In this document: positions 16,354 to 27,600 of the stretch, piece after piece
Layout: each line of letters starts with the position of its first letter
Position numbering within the stretch: position 1 is the stretch's first letter
Assembly (NCBI RefSeq): GCF_034931005.1
Contig: NZ_JAYGIN010000001.1
Coordinates: 431,747-495,746 of the forward strand
DNA from: Arcicella sp034931005
GTDB lineage: Bacteria > Bacteroidota > Bacteroidia > Cytophagales > Spirosomataceae
Length of the DNA stretch: 64,000 nt
Direction of reading: 5' to 3'
Program-made: the position numbers and the translations under genes
Notes under the pieces: model-generated
Told to the model about the DNA's origin: nothing
Seen by the model: the letters and a program-made list of their open reading frames with translations, nothing else
Databases searched by the model: none

Positions 16354-17268
16354 ATGAAAAAATCACTCTTTACTTTAAGTCTCTTATTAACAATGACTTA
16401 CGCACAAGCTCAACAAGAAATGCCTTTATATCCTAAAGAAGTTCCTAATTCAAAACCTGTTCCAAACACTCAAAAATCTGAAACTGATAAAAATGGTGTT
16501 TTGCGTATTTCAGAAGTTACAGTCCCAACCATTACGGTTTATTCTCCTGCAAAAGGTACATCTAACGGAACAGCCGTAATTATTTGTCCAGGAGGCGGTT
16601 ATAGAATCTTGGCTGCTTCACACGAAGGCTCAGACGTAGCCAAAGAATTTAATAAAATGGGCGTAACTGCTTTTGTGGTAAAATACAGATTACCCAATGA
16701 AAATGCCCAAATTGACAGAACAATTGCACCTTTACAAGACGCTCAACAAGCCATTAGAATGGTCAGAACGGATGCTATCAAATACGGTATAAACCCTAAT
16801 AAAATCGGAATTATGGGTTTTTCGGCAGGTGGACATTTAGCGGCAACAACTTCAACCCATTTTGCAAAACCCGTTGGCGATAATGCCGATGTAACCAATG
16901 TACGTCCAGATTTTTCAATTTTAGTTTATCCAGTAATTACCATGAAAGAATTTGGGCATCGTGGTTCAATGGAGCAATTAATAGGAAAAACACCTTCGCA
17001 AGATTTAATAGAATTATACTCAAACGAACTACAAATTACGAAAGATACACCTCCAGTATTTTTGGTTCATGCGGGAGATGATAATGCCGTTCCTGTGAAA
17101 AATTCGCTTTCATATTATGAGGCTTGTCAGAAAAACGGAGTACCAGCTGGAATACTAATTTATCCAAAAGGTGGACATGGTTTTGGCTTAAATAATAAAA
17201 CAACGAAAGATAAATGGATGAATAGCGTAAAAAGCTGGATGGATTCAATGGGTTGGCTAAAAATTTAG
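16354..17268 (+). CDS. Secreted alpha/beta-hydrolase esterase
   Basis: A 304-residue protein with signal peptide MKKSLFTLSLLLTMTYAQAQ and a BD-FAE/acetyl-esterase-like domain. The oxyanion-hole motif CPGGGY is at 79-83; the predicted catalytic triad is Ser157 (GFSAGG), Asp243 (HAGDDNAVP) and His275 (KGGHGFG). Enzymes of this type remove acetyl or feruloyl groups from plant polysaccharides or act on small esters, but the substrate cannot be read from sequence. It lies 155 bp upstream of the malonate operon on the same strand; a functional link is not shown. Confidence 0.88.
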   Translation: MKKSLFTLSLLLTMTYAQAQQEMPLYPKEVPNSKPVPNTQKSETDKNGVLRISEVTVPTITVYSPAKGTSNGTAVIICPGGGYRILAASHEGSDVAKEFNKMGVTAFVVKYRLPNENAQIDRTIAPLQDAQQAIRMVRTDAIKYGINPNKIGIMGFSAGGHLAATTSTHFAKPVGDNADVTNVRPDFSILVYPVITMKEFGHRGSMEQLIGKTPSQDLIELYSNELQITKDTPPVFLVHAGDDNAVPVKNSLSYYEACQKNGVPAGILIYPKGGHGFGLNNKTTKDKWMNSVKSWMDSMGWLKI

Positions 17269-17423
17269 TGATTTTTGATTTAGTGATTTAAGAAAAATCT
17301 TTTGGGGGAGTTCCTTCTCAATTTTTCAAATTATATTTTTGATTTCTATTTTTATCTTTTCTAAATCTCTCTCAATTTTCGTAGTATAACCAAATCCATT
17401 TATCCATTATAAATAAAAATTAA

Positions 17424-18908
17424 ATGCTTCAAATTATTAACAAAAGCAATCAGCATAAAACCGCCATTATTTCAAATGGGAATTCATATTCGTATGATGA
17501 TTTACAAATAGCTTCCAAAGAATTTGCCAGTTTTTTATTAGACGATGATACAGACTTAGCCGAATCTCGGGTGGCATTTATGGTTACAGCAGGTTTTGAT
17601 TATGTAAAAACGCAATGGGCTATTTGGCAAGCGGGTGGTATAGCCGTTCCTCTTTGTACAACTCACCCATTATCGTCATTGCAATATGTTATTGAAGATA
17701 CGCAAGCTGAAGTCATTATCGTTTCTCCTGAATTTGAGTCTATTTTAAAAGATTTAGCTTCTCAGAAAAATATCAAATTCATCGTTTTAGGGCAAAAATA
17801 TGAGGAAATTAGTAAGGAATTACCTCAATTATTGGCAGATAGAAAAGCCATGATTCTTTACACAAGCGGTACGACTAATTTACCCAAAGGTGTCGTAACA
17901 ACTCATGCCAATATCGAGGCTCAAGTCAGTACGCTCGTAGATGCTTGGGAGTATTCTGAAAACGACCATATTCTGTGCATTTTACCTTTGCATCATGTGC
18001 ATGGTATTATCAACGTGATTTCATGTACCCTTTGGGCGGGTGGCACGGTAGAATTTCTACCCAATTTTTCAGCCGATGGAGTTTTTAATTGGATGAAAAG
18101 AATGGCAGAATCAGGTATAAATGGCGTTTTCATGGCTGTGCCAACCATTTATTTTAAATTGATTGCTCACTTTGAAACACTTGAAGAATCAACGCAAAAA
18201 GCCTTGACGGAAAATATGAAAACATTTCGCTTGATGGTTTCTGGCTCGGCAGCCTTACCTGTTTCTGTTATGGAAAAATGGGAAATTATCAGCGGACATC
18301 GCCTTTTGGAACGCTACGGAATGACTGAAATAGGCATGGCAATTAGTAATCCTTATCATGGAGAAAGACGTGCTGGACACATCGGTCAGGCTTTACCAAA
18401 CGTAAATATTAGATTGGTGGACGAACAAAATCAAGAAGTTGCCATTGGAGAAGCAGGAGAAATTCAGGTAAAAGGTGATAATGTTTTTCAAGAATATTGG
18501 CTAAAATCAGAAGCTACCGAAAACACATTTACAAAAGATGGTTGGTTTAAAACGGGTGATGTTGCCGTTTTGAATGAAGGTTATTATAAAATTTTAGGGA
18601 GGAGTTCCATTGACATTATTAAATCTGGAGGATATAAAATCTCAGCCCTTGAAATTGAAGAAGTGTTGAGAGCTCACCCGAATATTAACGATTGTAGTGT
18701 AGTTGGAATTGACGATGAAGAATGGGGAGAGTTGGTGGTCGCTGCCATTATTTCTGACGATAAAAACTTGAATACAGATGAGTTAAACAAATGGATTCGA
18801 GAAAAAATGCCGTCTTACAAAGTGCCAAGAAAATATAAAATTGTTGACGAACTTCCACGAAATGCGATGGGAAAAGTTACCAAAAACGATTTGAAGAAGT
18901 TATTTTAA
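17424..18908 (+). CDS. Malonyl-CoA synthetase-like acyl-CoA ligase
   Basis: A 494-residue adenylate-forming enzyme. It has the P-loop ILYTSGTTNLPKG (about 144-156), RYGMTEIGMAISNP (297-310), the TGD motif (377-379), GRSSDIIKSGGYKIS-type hinge (392-406) and catalytic Lys484 in NAMGKV. RYGMTEIGMA followed by an RR-x-GHIG segment is the pattern seen in malonyl-CoA synthetases (MatB, human ACSF3), where the Arg side chains bind the second carboxylate of malonate. The next two genes encode both subunits of a malonate carrier, which strongly supports malonate + CoA + ATP to malonyl-CoA as the reaction. Cytoplasmic. Confidence 0.88.
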   Translation: MLQIINKSNQHKTAIISNGNSYSYDDLQIASKEFASFLLDDDTDLAESRVAFMVTAGFDYVKTQWAIWQAGGIAVPLCTTHPLSSLQYVIEDTQAEVIIVSPEFESILKDLASQKNIKFIVLGQKYEEISKELPQLLADRKAMILYTSGTTNLPKGVVTTHANIEAQVSTLVDAWEYSENDHILCILPLHHVHGIINVISCTLWAGGTVEFLPNFSADGVFNWMKRMAESGINGVFMAVPTIYFKLIAHFETLEESTQKALTENMKTFRLMVSGSAALPVSVMEKWEIISGHRLLERYGMTEIGMAISNPYHGERRAGHIGQALPNVNIRLVDEQNQEVAIGEAGEIQVKGDNVFQEYWLKSEATENTFTKDGWFKTGDVAVLNEGYYKILGRSSIDIIKSGGYKISALEIEEVLRAHPNINDCSVVGIDDEEWGELVVAAIISDDKNLNTDELNKWIREKMPSYKVPRKYKIVDELPRNAMGKVTKNDLKKLF

Positions 18909-18933
18909 CATCAATCTAAAACCACTATAAACT

Positions 18934-19299
18934 ATGTTAATTAAAGGAGTTGCCCTCTTGGCGGGCTGTTATATTTTAGGTCAATTATTAGGAGAAACTT
19001 TAGGAAAGTTACTTCATGTTGATGCAAATGTTGGTGGGGTTGGTTTTGCGATGATTCTTTTAATTTTTTCTCAAAACTGGTTAGAAAAACAAGGGAAATT
19101 CAATGCTGAAATGGAAAGTGGCATTATGTTTTGGAGCAAAATGTACATTCCTGTCATCGTGGAAATGTCGGCAGTGCAAAATGTGCGAGTGGCTTTATCA
19201 AGTGGGGCAATTGCTCTTTTGGCTGGTATTATTCCCGTAGTTATTTGTATTTCCTTATTACCTCTTGTTTCAAAATTAGCCAAAAACAACCCTCAATAA
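18934..19299 (+). CDS. madL: Malonate transporter subunit MadL
   Basis: A 121-residue inner-membrane protein with about four hydrophobic segments. The family pattern is clear: GVALLAGCYILGQLLGE, NVGGVGFAMILLIF, MESGIMFWSKMYIPVIVEMSA and a hydrophobic C-terminal half. MadL and MadM together form a sodium-coupled malonate carrier first described in Malonomonas rubra. The gene starts 25 bp after the ligase gene, and its stop codon overlaps the madM start (TAATG at 19297-19301), so translation of the two subunits is probably coupled. Confidence 0.92.
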   Translation: MLIKGVALLAGCYILGQLLGETLGKLLHVDANVGGVGFAMILLIFSQNWLEKQGKFNAEMESGIMFWSKMYIPVIVEMSAVQNVRVALSSGAIALLAGIIPVVICISLLPLVSKLAKNNPQ

Positions 19300-20060
19300 T
19301 GGAATACATAACCACTTTACTCTCAAAAAACGGATTAATATTCGCCTTTCTCATCACAGGAATCATCATTTTTATTGCCGATTTTTTATCAAAAAAACTA
19401 ACAAATAACAAAATTCCAGGTTCAGCAATTGCCATTTTTTTAGGCTTAGTTATCGCCTATTTTGGTGGAATAGTTACTGGAGGAAATAAGGGCATTGCTG
19501 ACATCAAAGAATTTTCTGGCTTTGAAGTCATGGGAGGAGCTATGTTTCGGGATTTTACCATTGTTTCAACCGCAATGGGCGTGAGTTTTAGTGTTGTCAA
19601 AAAAACGGGCTTGGCAGGAATTGTCTCACTTTTTATTGGAGTTGTATTGACATTTTTGTGCGGGTCAATTATTGCAGTAAGTTTGGGATATACCGATGCA
19701 AAAAGTATCACTACGATTGGGGCAGGTGCTTGTACATTTGTGGTTGGACCTGTTACGGGAGCAGCCGTTGGAGCGTCATCAGACGTAATTGCCATCAGTA
19801 TCGCCACAGGATTGGTTAAGTCAATCTTAGTAACTATTGGAACTCCTTTAATTGCTCGTTCTATCGGTTTAAACAATCCTTCAACGGCTATGATTTATGG
19901 AGGTTTAATGGGAACAACGAGTGGTGTGGCGGCAGGTTTAGCCGCTACCGACCCAAAACTTGTACCTTACGGAGCAATGACTGCCACATTTTATACAGGT
20001 TTGGGCTGTTTATTGTGTCCTTCGGTTTTGTATGTTTTGATAAATTTGTTTTTTGCGTAG
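19299..20060 (+). CDS. madM: Malonate transporter subunit MadM
   Basis: A 253-residue inner-membrane protein with about eight hydrophobic segments. Typical features are KIPGSAIAIFLGLVIAYFGG, GFEVMGGAMFRDFTIVSTAMG, GAGACTFVVGPVTGAAVGAS and GGLMGTTSGVAAGLAATDP. The open frame reaches back to 19131 inside madL, but the ATG at 19299, overlapping the madL TAA by one base, gives the normal family length and N-terminus (MEYITTLLSKNGLIF). It is the last gene of the ligase-madL-madM operon. No malonate decarboxylase genes are present nearby, so imported malonate is presumably used as malonyl-CoA. Confidence 0.93.
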   Translation: MEYITTLLSKNGLIFAFLITGIIIFIADFLSKKLTNNKIPGSAIAIFLGLVIAYFGGIVTGGNKGIADIKEFSGFEVMGGAMFRDFTIVSTAMGVSFSVVKKTGLAGIVSLFIGVVLTFLCGSIIAVSLGYTDAKSITTIGAGACTFVVGPVTGAAVGASSDVIAISIATGLVKSILVTIGTPLIARSIGLNNPSTAMIYGGLMGTTSGVAAGLAATDPKLVPYGAMTATFYTGLGCLLCPSVLYVLINLFFA

Positions 20061-20061
20061 C

Positions 20062-20235
20062 TAACCCCGATTTGCAATCGGGCGTTGAATGGTCTTGCGT
20101 TTCTAACGCAAATAAGAGTAAGCGACTCAGTCGCAAAACCATTGATGCCCTGAGTGTAAATCAGGGCAAGCGAGCGAGTAAACGACTCAGTCGCAAAACC
20201 ATGAATGCACTGATTGTAAATCAGTGCAAACGAGA
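20062..20235. repeat. Cluster of small hairpins with a 60-bp tandem duplication
   Basis: Directly after madM come the hairpins CCCGATTTGCAATCGGG (20067-20083) and TTGCG..CGCAA, then two 60-bp units (20116-20175 and 20176-20235), each holding GCGACTCAGTCGC-type and a second hairpin. In unit 1 the second stem is CCCTGA/TCAGGG; in unit 2 it is CACTGA/TCAGTG. The base change is compensated on the other arm, so the stem is kept while its sequence changes. The loop TGTAAA is unchanged. Confidence 0.8.
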
Positions 20236-20251
20236 ATTTAAAAACAAAAAT

Positions 20252-20283
20252 AACGTCGGTAAGGTTTGAACCTTGCCGACGTT
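20252..20283 (-). terminator. Terminator of the GT2 gene
   Basis: 15-bp stem with one G-U pair (20252-20266 with 20269-20283), core AACGTCGG/CCGACGTT, placed just past the stop codon at 20290. It can also end the malonate operon from the other side. Confidence 0.75.
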
Positions 20284-20289
20284 TTATCT

Positions 20290-21285
20290 TTACTTAAACC
20301 GAACATCAATATTATCGGCTTCTGCAATTTTGTAGAAGCCTTTTATTTTGAAGAGGGTTTTCCAGAAGAATTTTAGAAATACCAATACTTTTAGCCCAAA
20401 AATCTTTTGACTTCTTAATTGAAAAAAAGGATTTCGGAAGTTGATTATGTTCACGGTAATTTTCCAAGCGTAAAAGGCAATGGCTAAGGTTACGTAATGA
20501 AAAATCAAGAATAAATATGGCGAAATACCATATTCTTTCCGAATCCAAAGGAGATTGGAAACTTGCATTTGTGTGCCAAATTTATTGATAGGCGTAATAT
20601 TTGTTCTTCGGAATGGCGATGGTTTTTCTAAGTGAATAAAACGAATATCATCAAAATAACAAAGTTTTCCTGCTTTACGAAGTCTGCCTGCCCATTCAAA
20701 ATCTTCGGCATACATGAAGAAATCTTCGTCCATTGCCCCTACTTTCTCAATCGTTTCACGGCTCATCATCATAAAAGCTCCGCAGGGTAATTCTGCCTGA
20801 TTTGGGTCGGAAAAATGAGGTTCAGAAAAGAATTTATCTAAATATTTATTAAAACGATTCGGAACAACATACAAAAATTTCCTAAACTCATTCCGATTTC
20901 TGAAATACGGCATCAAACTCAAATCGGGATTTACTTGTAAACCTGCAATGACTGCTATGTCTTTTCTTTCTTGGAGTCGGTTAAAAGTCAAGGCAATGGT
21001 GTTTTCAAAAAGTAACGTATCGGCATTGAGCAACAATAAATAATCACCTTTAGCTACTCTGAAACCTGCATTATTTCCACGACTAAACCCTGCATTATAA
21101 CCCGTTTGAACCCACACAATATCTGGATGATTTCCTTTTAAAATCTGCTCCGAATTATCTTCTGAATTATTATCAACTACAATAACTTCATAATCAATCC
21201 CGTGAGTAAATTGTTTGATTGAAGAAATACAATTAACCGCTAATTCGGCTGATTTATAATTGACAATGATAATGGAAACGTTCAT
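20290..21285 (-). CDS. Glycosyltransferase family 2 (rhamnosyltransferase-like)
   Basis: A 331-residue GT-A enzyme, start MNVSIIIVNYKSAELAVNCI. Nucleotide-binding VVDNNSEDNS is at about 37-46, the DXD-like LLLLNADT at about 87-94 and acceptor-side motif MYAEDFEWAGRLRKAGK near 195-211. The N-terminal 250 residues match the WbbL/rhamnosyltransferase group that extends O-antigen or other surface glycans. The last ~80 residues include one or two hydrophobic stretches (YLFLIFHYVTLAIAFYAW) that may associate with the membrane. It stands alone between the hairpin cluster and a palindrome at 21427. Confidence 0.9.
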   Translation of the reverse strand: MNVSIIIVNYKSAELAVNCISSIKQFTHGIDYEVIVVDNNSEDNSEQILKGNHPDIVWVQTGYNAGFSRGNNAGFRVAKGDYLLLLNADTLLFENTIALTFNRLQERKDIAVIAGLQVNPDLSLMPYFRNRNEFRKFLYVVPNRFNKYLDKFFSEPHFSDPNQAELPCGAFMMMSRETIEKVGAMDEDFFMYAEDFEWAGRLRKAGKLCYFDDIRFIHLEKPSPFRRTNITPINKFGTQMQVSNLLWIRKEYGISPYLFLIFHYVTLAIAFYAWKITVNIINFRNPFFQLRSQKIFGLKVLVFLKFFWKTLFKIKGFYKIAEADNIDVRFK

Positions 21286-21426
21286 TAAAAATTCGATGTT
21301 TGTTGTTGGATATTTGATGTTAGGGAAAGTAAAATTACTGAATTCTAATCGAATAATATCTACTGAATAACATATCTGGATGGTAGGATACTATTACAAA
21401 GCTGTCAATTTAAGAGATTTGCCCAC

Positions 21427-21463
21427 TTAACGCTGACAGGGTTTTAAACCCTGTCAGCGTTAA
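21427..21463. repeat. REP-like palindrome
   Basis: Perfect 18-bp arms (21427-21444, 21446-21463), TTAACGCTGACAGGGTTT and its complement. Same general pattern (CGCTGAC...GTCAGCG) as the larger palindromes at 9308 and 63932 but a different inner part. Confidence 0.8.
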
Positions 21464-21563
21464 AACTGGAATTATCTAAATTTTGGGACAATTAAAAATC
21501 TAAATTGATAACATTGAAATGATATTCGAACATATACAAAAACAATCAAAACATGAACAAAAA

Positions 21564-21592
21564 AAAGCATAGACCCAATGAGCCTATGCTTT
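21564..21592 (-). terminator. Terminator of the 2339-aa protein gene
   Basis: 9-bp stem AAAGCATAG/CTATGCTTT followed on the minus strand by a run of T residues. The bases just before it (AACAAAGTAAGGA...CGGAAAGC on the minus strand) recur before the hairpin at 53521. Confidence 0.75.
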
Positions 21593-21646
21593 CCGCACTC
21601 TATTCCTTACTTTGTTTTATTAATATTTTTGGACTGAATCAGTCTA

Positions 21647-24600
21647 TTATTTTGATACTTTTTTCATCGTGTATGGAATACAAACGTCTGGTTTACATTC
21701 ACATACTCTTGTTTTTAATACAACTGTTTTATCAGTAAAACAGCCATTACTATTAAAAATTCTCACGGTATAACTCTTATCAGTTGTTGGATTTACTAAA
21801 TTATTAGCTAAAATTCCATCGTTTGGAATCACGGTAGCGGTAGCAAATGTTTTTGTTCCTGAATAAGTTGTCCCTTCCGAATAATCATATTTATTAGCAG
21901 AGTCAAAACCCGATACAATCAATTTAGCATCACTATTTGGCGTTCCCACCGTACAAGTTGCTTGTTGCGTTTGTACATCAAAAGCAGGAATTGCTTTGCG
22001 AGTTATTTTAATTGTATCTGAACATCCTGCCGTATTCATTAAAACGAATGTATAATCTCCTGCAACCGTCATTCCGATAATTTCACCAGTAATTGGGGTG
22101 ATTTGTACGCTACCAGGGTTGGTCGCAATACTTGACCATGCTGTACCTTGTAGTGCATTCGGTAATTTATAGTTTGTTGAATCGCCACAGAATACTTGGT
22201 CAATTCCCGCATTTGGCTTAGCAGAACGTTCTACTTTTACCGTATCTGTACATTCGCCTTGTGTCAATACGAATTGATAAATACCATTTGTGTTCATGTT
22301 GGCAATTGCACCTGTTGCATCAATGGTTACAATTCCTGCACCTAAACTATTTGCCGCCACTGACCAAGTTTGATTTGTTCCTGTTGCTGACAATTTAGCC
22401 GTCGTTTTTGGTTCACAAATACCTCCGTTATTACCTAATAAATCACTTCCTGCATTTGGTGATGGCTTACGGATTACGGCTACGGTATCTCCACAATAAT
22501 TATCGCCTTCTTGTTCCAAAATGAATAAATAAGTTCCGTCTTGGGTCATTCCCGATACGTTTCCTTGATTATCAATCGTTGGCGTTGGCAAGGCTGAACC
22601 ATTGGCAAAGTATTTCCAAGTTTGTCCAGTATTCAAGGCTAATAATTTAGCAGTCGATTTTGGAGAACAAATCACTTTATCGTTTCCTGCATCTAATTTT
22701 TCGTTGATGTAAACATTTACGGTGTCTTTACAACCACCTGTATTTGTTATATAGAATACATACGTACCAACATTGATTAATCCTGATGCAATACCACTTG
22801 TATTATTGATGGTAACAGTTGCAGGGTTAGTGGCATCAGCTGTCCAAGTTGCTCCCGAAATTAGGGTCAACTGTGCCGTTGAAATTGGTGAGCAGATTGA
22901 TAAATCGTTTCCACCATTCAATTGAGCATTCACACTTACCGAAGTTGTTGCCGTTACTGAACATGAATTTTCATTCATTACCACTACTGTATAAACGCCT
23001 GCTTTTACGGTATTGGCTACTGTAATAATTGGCGATTGCGATGTTGAAGCAAATCCGTTTGGTCCAGACCAAGCAAATTTTGTTCCATTTGTTGTAACTC
23101 CTAATTGAATATCTTGTCCAAAACAAACTGGCGAATTTGAACTTGCCGTTGCCGTTGGGGTTGCAAAAATAGTCGTCGAAGCCGTCGCCTGAGCGGTACA
23201 TCCATTTGCGTCTGTCACCTTTACAGTATAAGTATAATCTCCTGCTGTTGGTGAAGTAATCGTTGGATTTTGAACCGTTGAGGTAAACGTTGGCGAACCA
23301 GACCATTCGTAAGATTTAGCACCGCTTGGCGTTGAAGTCAAGCTGATATTTCCACCTGCACAAGTTGGAGCAGAAGCCGTAGCCATTACACCAGTTAGAG
23401 CAGGGTTTATCGTTACATTTACCGAGCCAGTTCCTCGGCAACCATCGGCATTTTCAACTGCGACAGTCCAAATTCCATTTTCTGCCGAAGTAGAATTTTG
23501 AGTAAATGGATTTTGCATCGTTGTCGTAAATCCTGATGGACTCGTCCATAAATATTTCGCTCCTGTTCCTCCTGTAATTGATAATTCTAATCGTGAACCC
23601 GCACAAACTGGACTGTTACTCGTTGGTGTTACCGTTAAGGCACTTCCAACCGTTACATTTACCGTTGTTGCAGCCGTACAGCCTTTTGCATTTGTTAAAG
23701 TAACCGTATAAACTCCTTGATTACTGACAGTTGCATTGCTTATCGAAACCGTTTGTTGTGTACTTGTAAAGCCACTTGCACCTGCCCAAGCGTAAGTCAT
23801 TCCCTCAGGAAGTACCGATATTGTACCACTGCCACCCAAACAAATCGCTGCACCCGTTGCCGTTGGTACTGGAATTGGACTCACCGTTACGCTTGCCGTA
23901 GCATTTGCCGTACAACCATTTGAATTACCTGTTACGGTATAAATTCCTGCATTTGTTACTGAAACCTCAGAAGTTGTTCCTGTAAATGAATTTGGTCCCG
24001 ACCAAGTATAATTTGTTGCTCCTGTTGCTGTTAACTTTCCTGTTGTTCCTTCACAAATTTCAATACTCGAAACGCTTATCGTTGGTTTAGGATTTACTAC
24101 AACATTTGCCGTTAAAGCCGATGTACAAGCGTTAGAATTGGTAATTAAAACGGTATAAGTTCCTGAGTTTGTCGTTGCTAAATTTGGCAAAATAACCTCT
24201 TGCGTTGTTGCCGTAAAGCTATTAGTTGAACTCCAAGCATAAGTGGCATTCGGGTCAGAACTTATTGCCTTCATTGTTAAAGTTTGACCAACACATAAAC
24301 TTGGTACAGTAATCGTTCCAACGGTTGAACCTGGACAATCTCCGCTAATACCTGCATCAATGGTCAAATTTGAATCTCCAGCTACTAAAGTTACAGGACT
24401 TGATTTTCCTGTTGCTGGGTCAGCGTTACTGTCTTTTGTAACATCTGTTGTTCCTGCCAATGGAGAAAAATTATTTCCTGCACCAATTGATGATTTTACA
24501 AATTCAACTGTGTAAGTTCCTGCTGGTAAATTATCGAATAAATATTTTCCGTTAGCATCGGTTGTGGTTGTTGCAACTGGTGTTGTATTTGTTCCTGAAT

Positions 24601-27600
24601 ATAATTTTACTTGGATATTCGCAACGCCTAATTCCCCTGTATCTTGAACACCATTTCTATTGGTATCCGACCAAACAAAATCTCCTAATTGAGCAGGTTT
24701 AAAGACCCCAAAGTCAATCGTTAAGTTGGAATTTTTATCAGCATCTGTATTTACGGTTACATCTCCATCATCAGTTGGTTCGGTATAATTTCCAAGTTCA
24801 ATTGCTTTAGTTCTAATCGTTTGCCCTGAAACAGTTGTTCCATCATCATCATTATTGATGTCATTATTTGGCGTTCCAACGATTGGTTCATAAGCACCCG
24901 TAGCCGAGCCAATTGTCCCTGTACTTGACTTAAAGCCTGTTGGTGCTTCTATTTCTACGATATAATATCCTGGAATTAATCCTGAGAATAAATATTTTCC
25001 GTTGGCATCAGTAGTTGTAGTTTGAATAGCAGTTCCGTCTGGTAAATCTGTTGGTACACTACCTGCCAATTGTGCTTTGTATAATTTTACAGGAACACTC
25101 GCTACGCCAGTTTCTCCATTATTACTTAAGCCATCGTTATTGGCATCATTCCAAACTAAATTACCAATACTCAAACATTCAGTTACTGTAATATTTAAAG
25201 TTGTTATTGCCGAACATCCGTTAGGGTCATTAATCTTCATGGTATAAATACCTTGCTGTACTTTATCAGGCGTTGTTGGAATGCTGATATTCAAAGTATT
25301 CATTGATGAAAAACCATTTGGTCCTGTCCAGTCATAAGTATATCCAACTTCTGGCGAGAATGTTCTCAAAACGATTGTTTCACCAACACAATAATTCAAT
25401 TTTCCGGCAATTAATGACGTTGAAATTGTATTGAACGTTACCGTTGATGTCGCACTTGCACTACAAATTCCATCCGTTACGGTTACTACATATTTACCTT
25501 TATTAGCATCAGTAACATTGGCAATTGATGGATTTTGTTGATTCGATGTAAAGTTTGAAGGCCCAGCCCATAAATAAGTCACACCTGTATTTGACGACGT
25601 TGCTGAAAGGTTAATATTTCCTCCTATACACGTGCTTACATCAGCAGTTGTTACGGTTACTCCTGCGTTTTTTGTTACTTTCACCGTATCAGTACAACCA
25701 TTTGAAGTTAAAGTAAATTGATAAACGCCTGAATTAGTCATACCTGAGATGTCACCAAAATCGGCTAAAACATTGGCTGGCGATGGATTGGCAGGGTTTG
25801 TAACAACTCCCCAAACATCATTTCCTGACGGAAAACCTAAAGAAGCCGTTGTGGCAGGCGCACATATCGTTTGGTCAATTCCTGCATTTGGTTTTGCTTT
25901 TCGCAAAATCTGCATTTCTTCAAAGCAATCTCCTTGTGTTAATCTTAAAGTATAAACTCCGTCAACGGTTAAACCTGTTACTTTTCCATCTGCTGCAACT
26001 AAAGGCGTTGCTCCAGAAGGTTTTGAAATTATCGTCCAAATTTGCCCCGCAGATGCTACATTAACTGTTGCCGTAGTTAATGGCGAACATAGCGTTTGGT
26101 CTGCACCTGCCACTGGTAATGAACTACGAGTAATTGAAACGGTATCAACACAACCTGTTTTAGTAGAAGTCAATAAGAAAACATATTTCCCGTTGGTAGT
26201 CATTCCTGTTACTACACCCGACGTTACATTGATAATTGCAGCAGGGTTAGCAGGAGATGTAAATACTGACCAAGTTTCTGGCTCTGTGCCTGTTTTGGCA
26301 TCTGGTAAATCAAATGTTGCCGTTGGTTCACAAATAGTTACGTTTGTTCCATTCGGTTTTGCCACTGGTGCAATACATTTAAAACCTGCATCTAACGTGT
26401 GATTATTTTCACCTGCATTTCCTGTTGTAAAAGCGATTGAAGCATAAGTATTTGAACCAGAAACACTTGCATCTGAGTCGATGACATCTTTTGCGTTTGT
26501 ACTTACATCAGTTTGTGTTGGTTCAAGTCCTAATAATTTTGTTTGTTTAGAGCCTCCATTTGTATTTGGAATACGAATTTCGTAAGCCGTATTAGCATCT
26601 AAACCTGTAAAATAATATTCTCCTGTGGTTGCATCAGTGGTAGTTGTTCCCACTTTAATACCTGCTTTCCATAATTCAACAGTTACATCAGTTAGTGAAG
26701 GTTCACCAGCATCTTGAATACCATCTTTATTAATATCATTCCAAAGTCTGTTACCAACTTCAATGGGCTGATTGGCACAGAGTAATTCTAAATCTCCTAA
26801 ACCATTTGCTTTACCAAAAGTTGTTGAGCCACCACCTGCATCAGTTCCAAAAACTTGATAACCACGTGGAGCTTGTCCTGTTGTATTATCAAACCAACGA
26901 ACACCACCTGCTCTAAACGCTGCAACTGGATCAAAAACTGTTTCTGCTACTTCATTTTTACCTGCTAATAGAGCTAAACCACCCAAAGAAATCTCTTGGT
27001 GTCCACCACCAGCTACACCATCAGGAAAGTTTTTATTAGCATTTTTGGTGTACATATCTTGCCAATAAAATTCACCACCATTTGGTCCCTGAGCAGGCGT
27101 TTGATTTGTCCCACCCGAAACAACACCATTGACAGTACCATTGCTTTCTAAGGCGTAAGTTCCATCTGCATTTAAACCAATTCTTAAAATATCGCCCGCC
27201 GATGTACCTTCATACGTATTTAGGTCTGTTACGGTTGGACTAAAATTACTATTCCCCAATTGATGTCCAGCTCTATCCATAAAACCCACGATAATTGAAC
27301 CATCAACATCAAATTCAATATCAGATAACATTGGCTGTGGACAGATAGTCTGACCGTAAGTTCCTGCTCCAGGTAAAGGATTAGTTATTTGACTCCATTG
27401 TGCTATCCAAGGTTTCCAAGCGGCTGAAGTTTTATCTGTTGCACTTGAAATACTTGTAAAACCACGAGCATAATTTAAAGGAAAATTATAAACTTCCGTA
27501 AAATTATCTGGGTTTGCATCTCCCGGAGTAAATGAATAAATATATGCTTTCAAATCTGCGGCGGTACCTCCATTTTCAGCCGTACAAACACCTCCTACGT

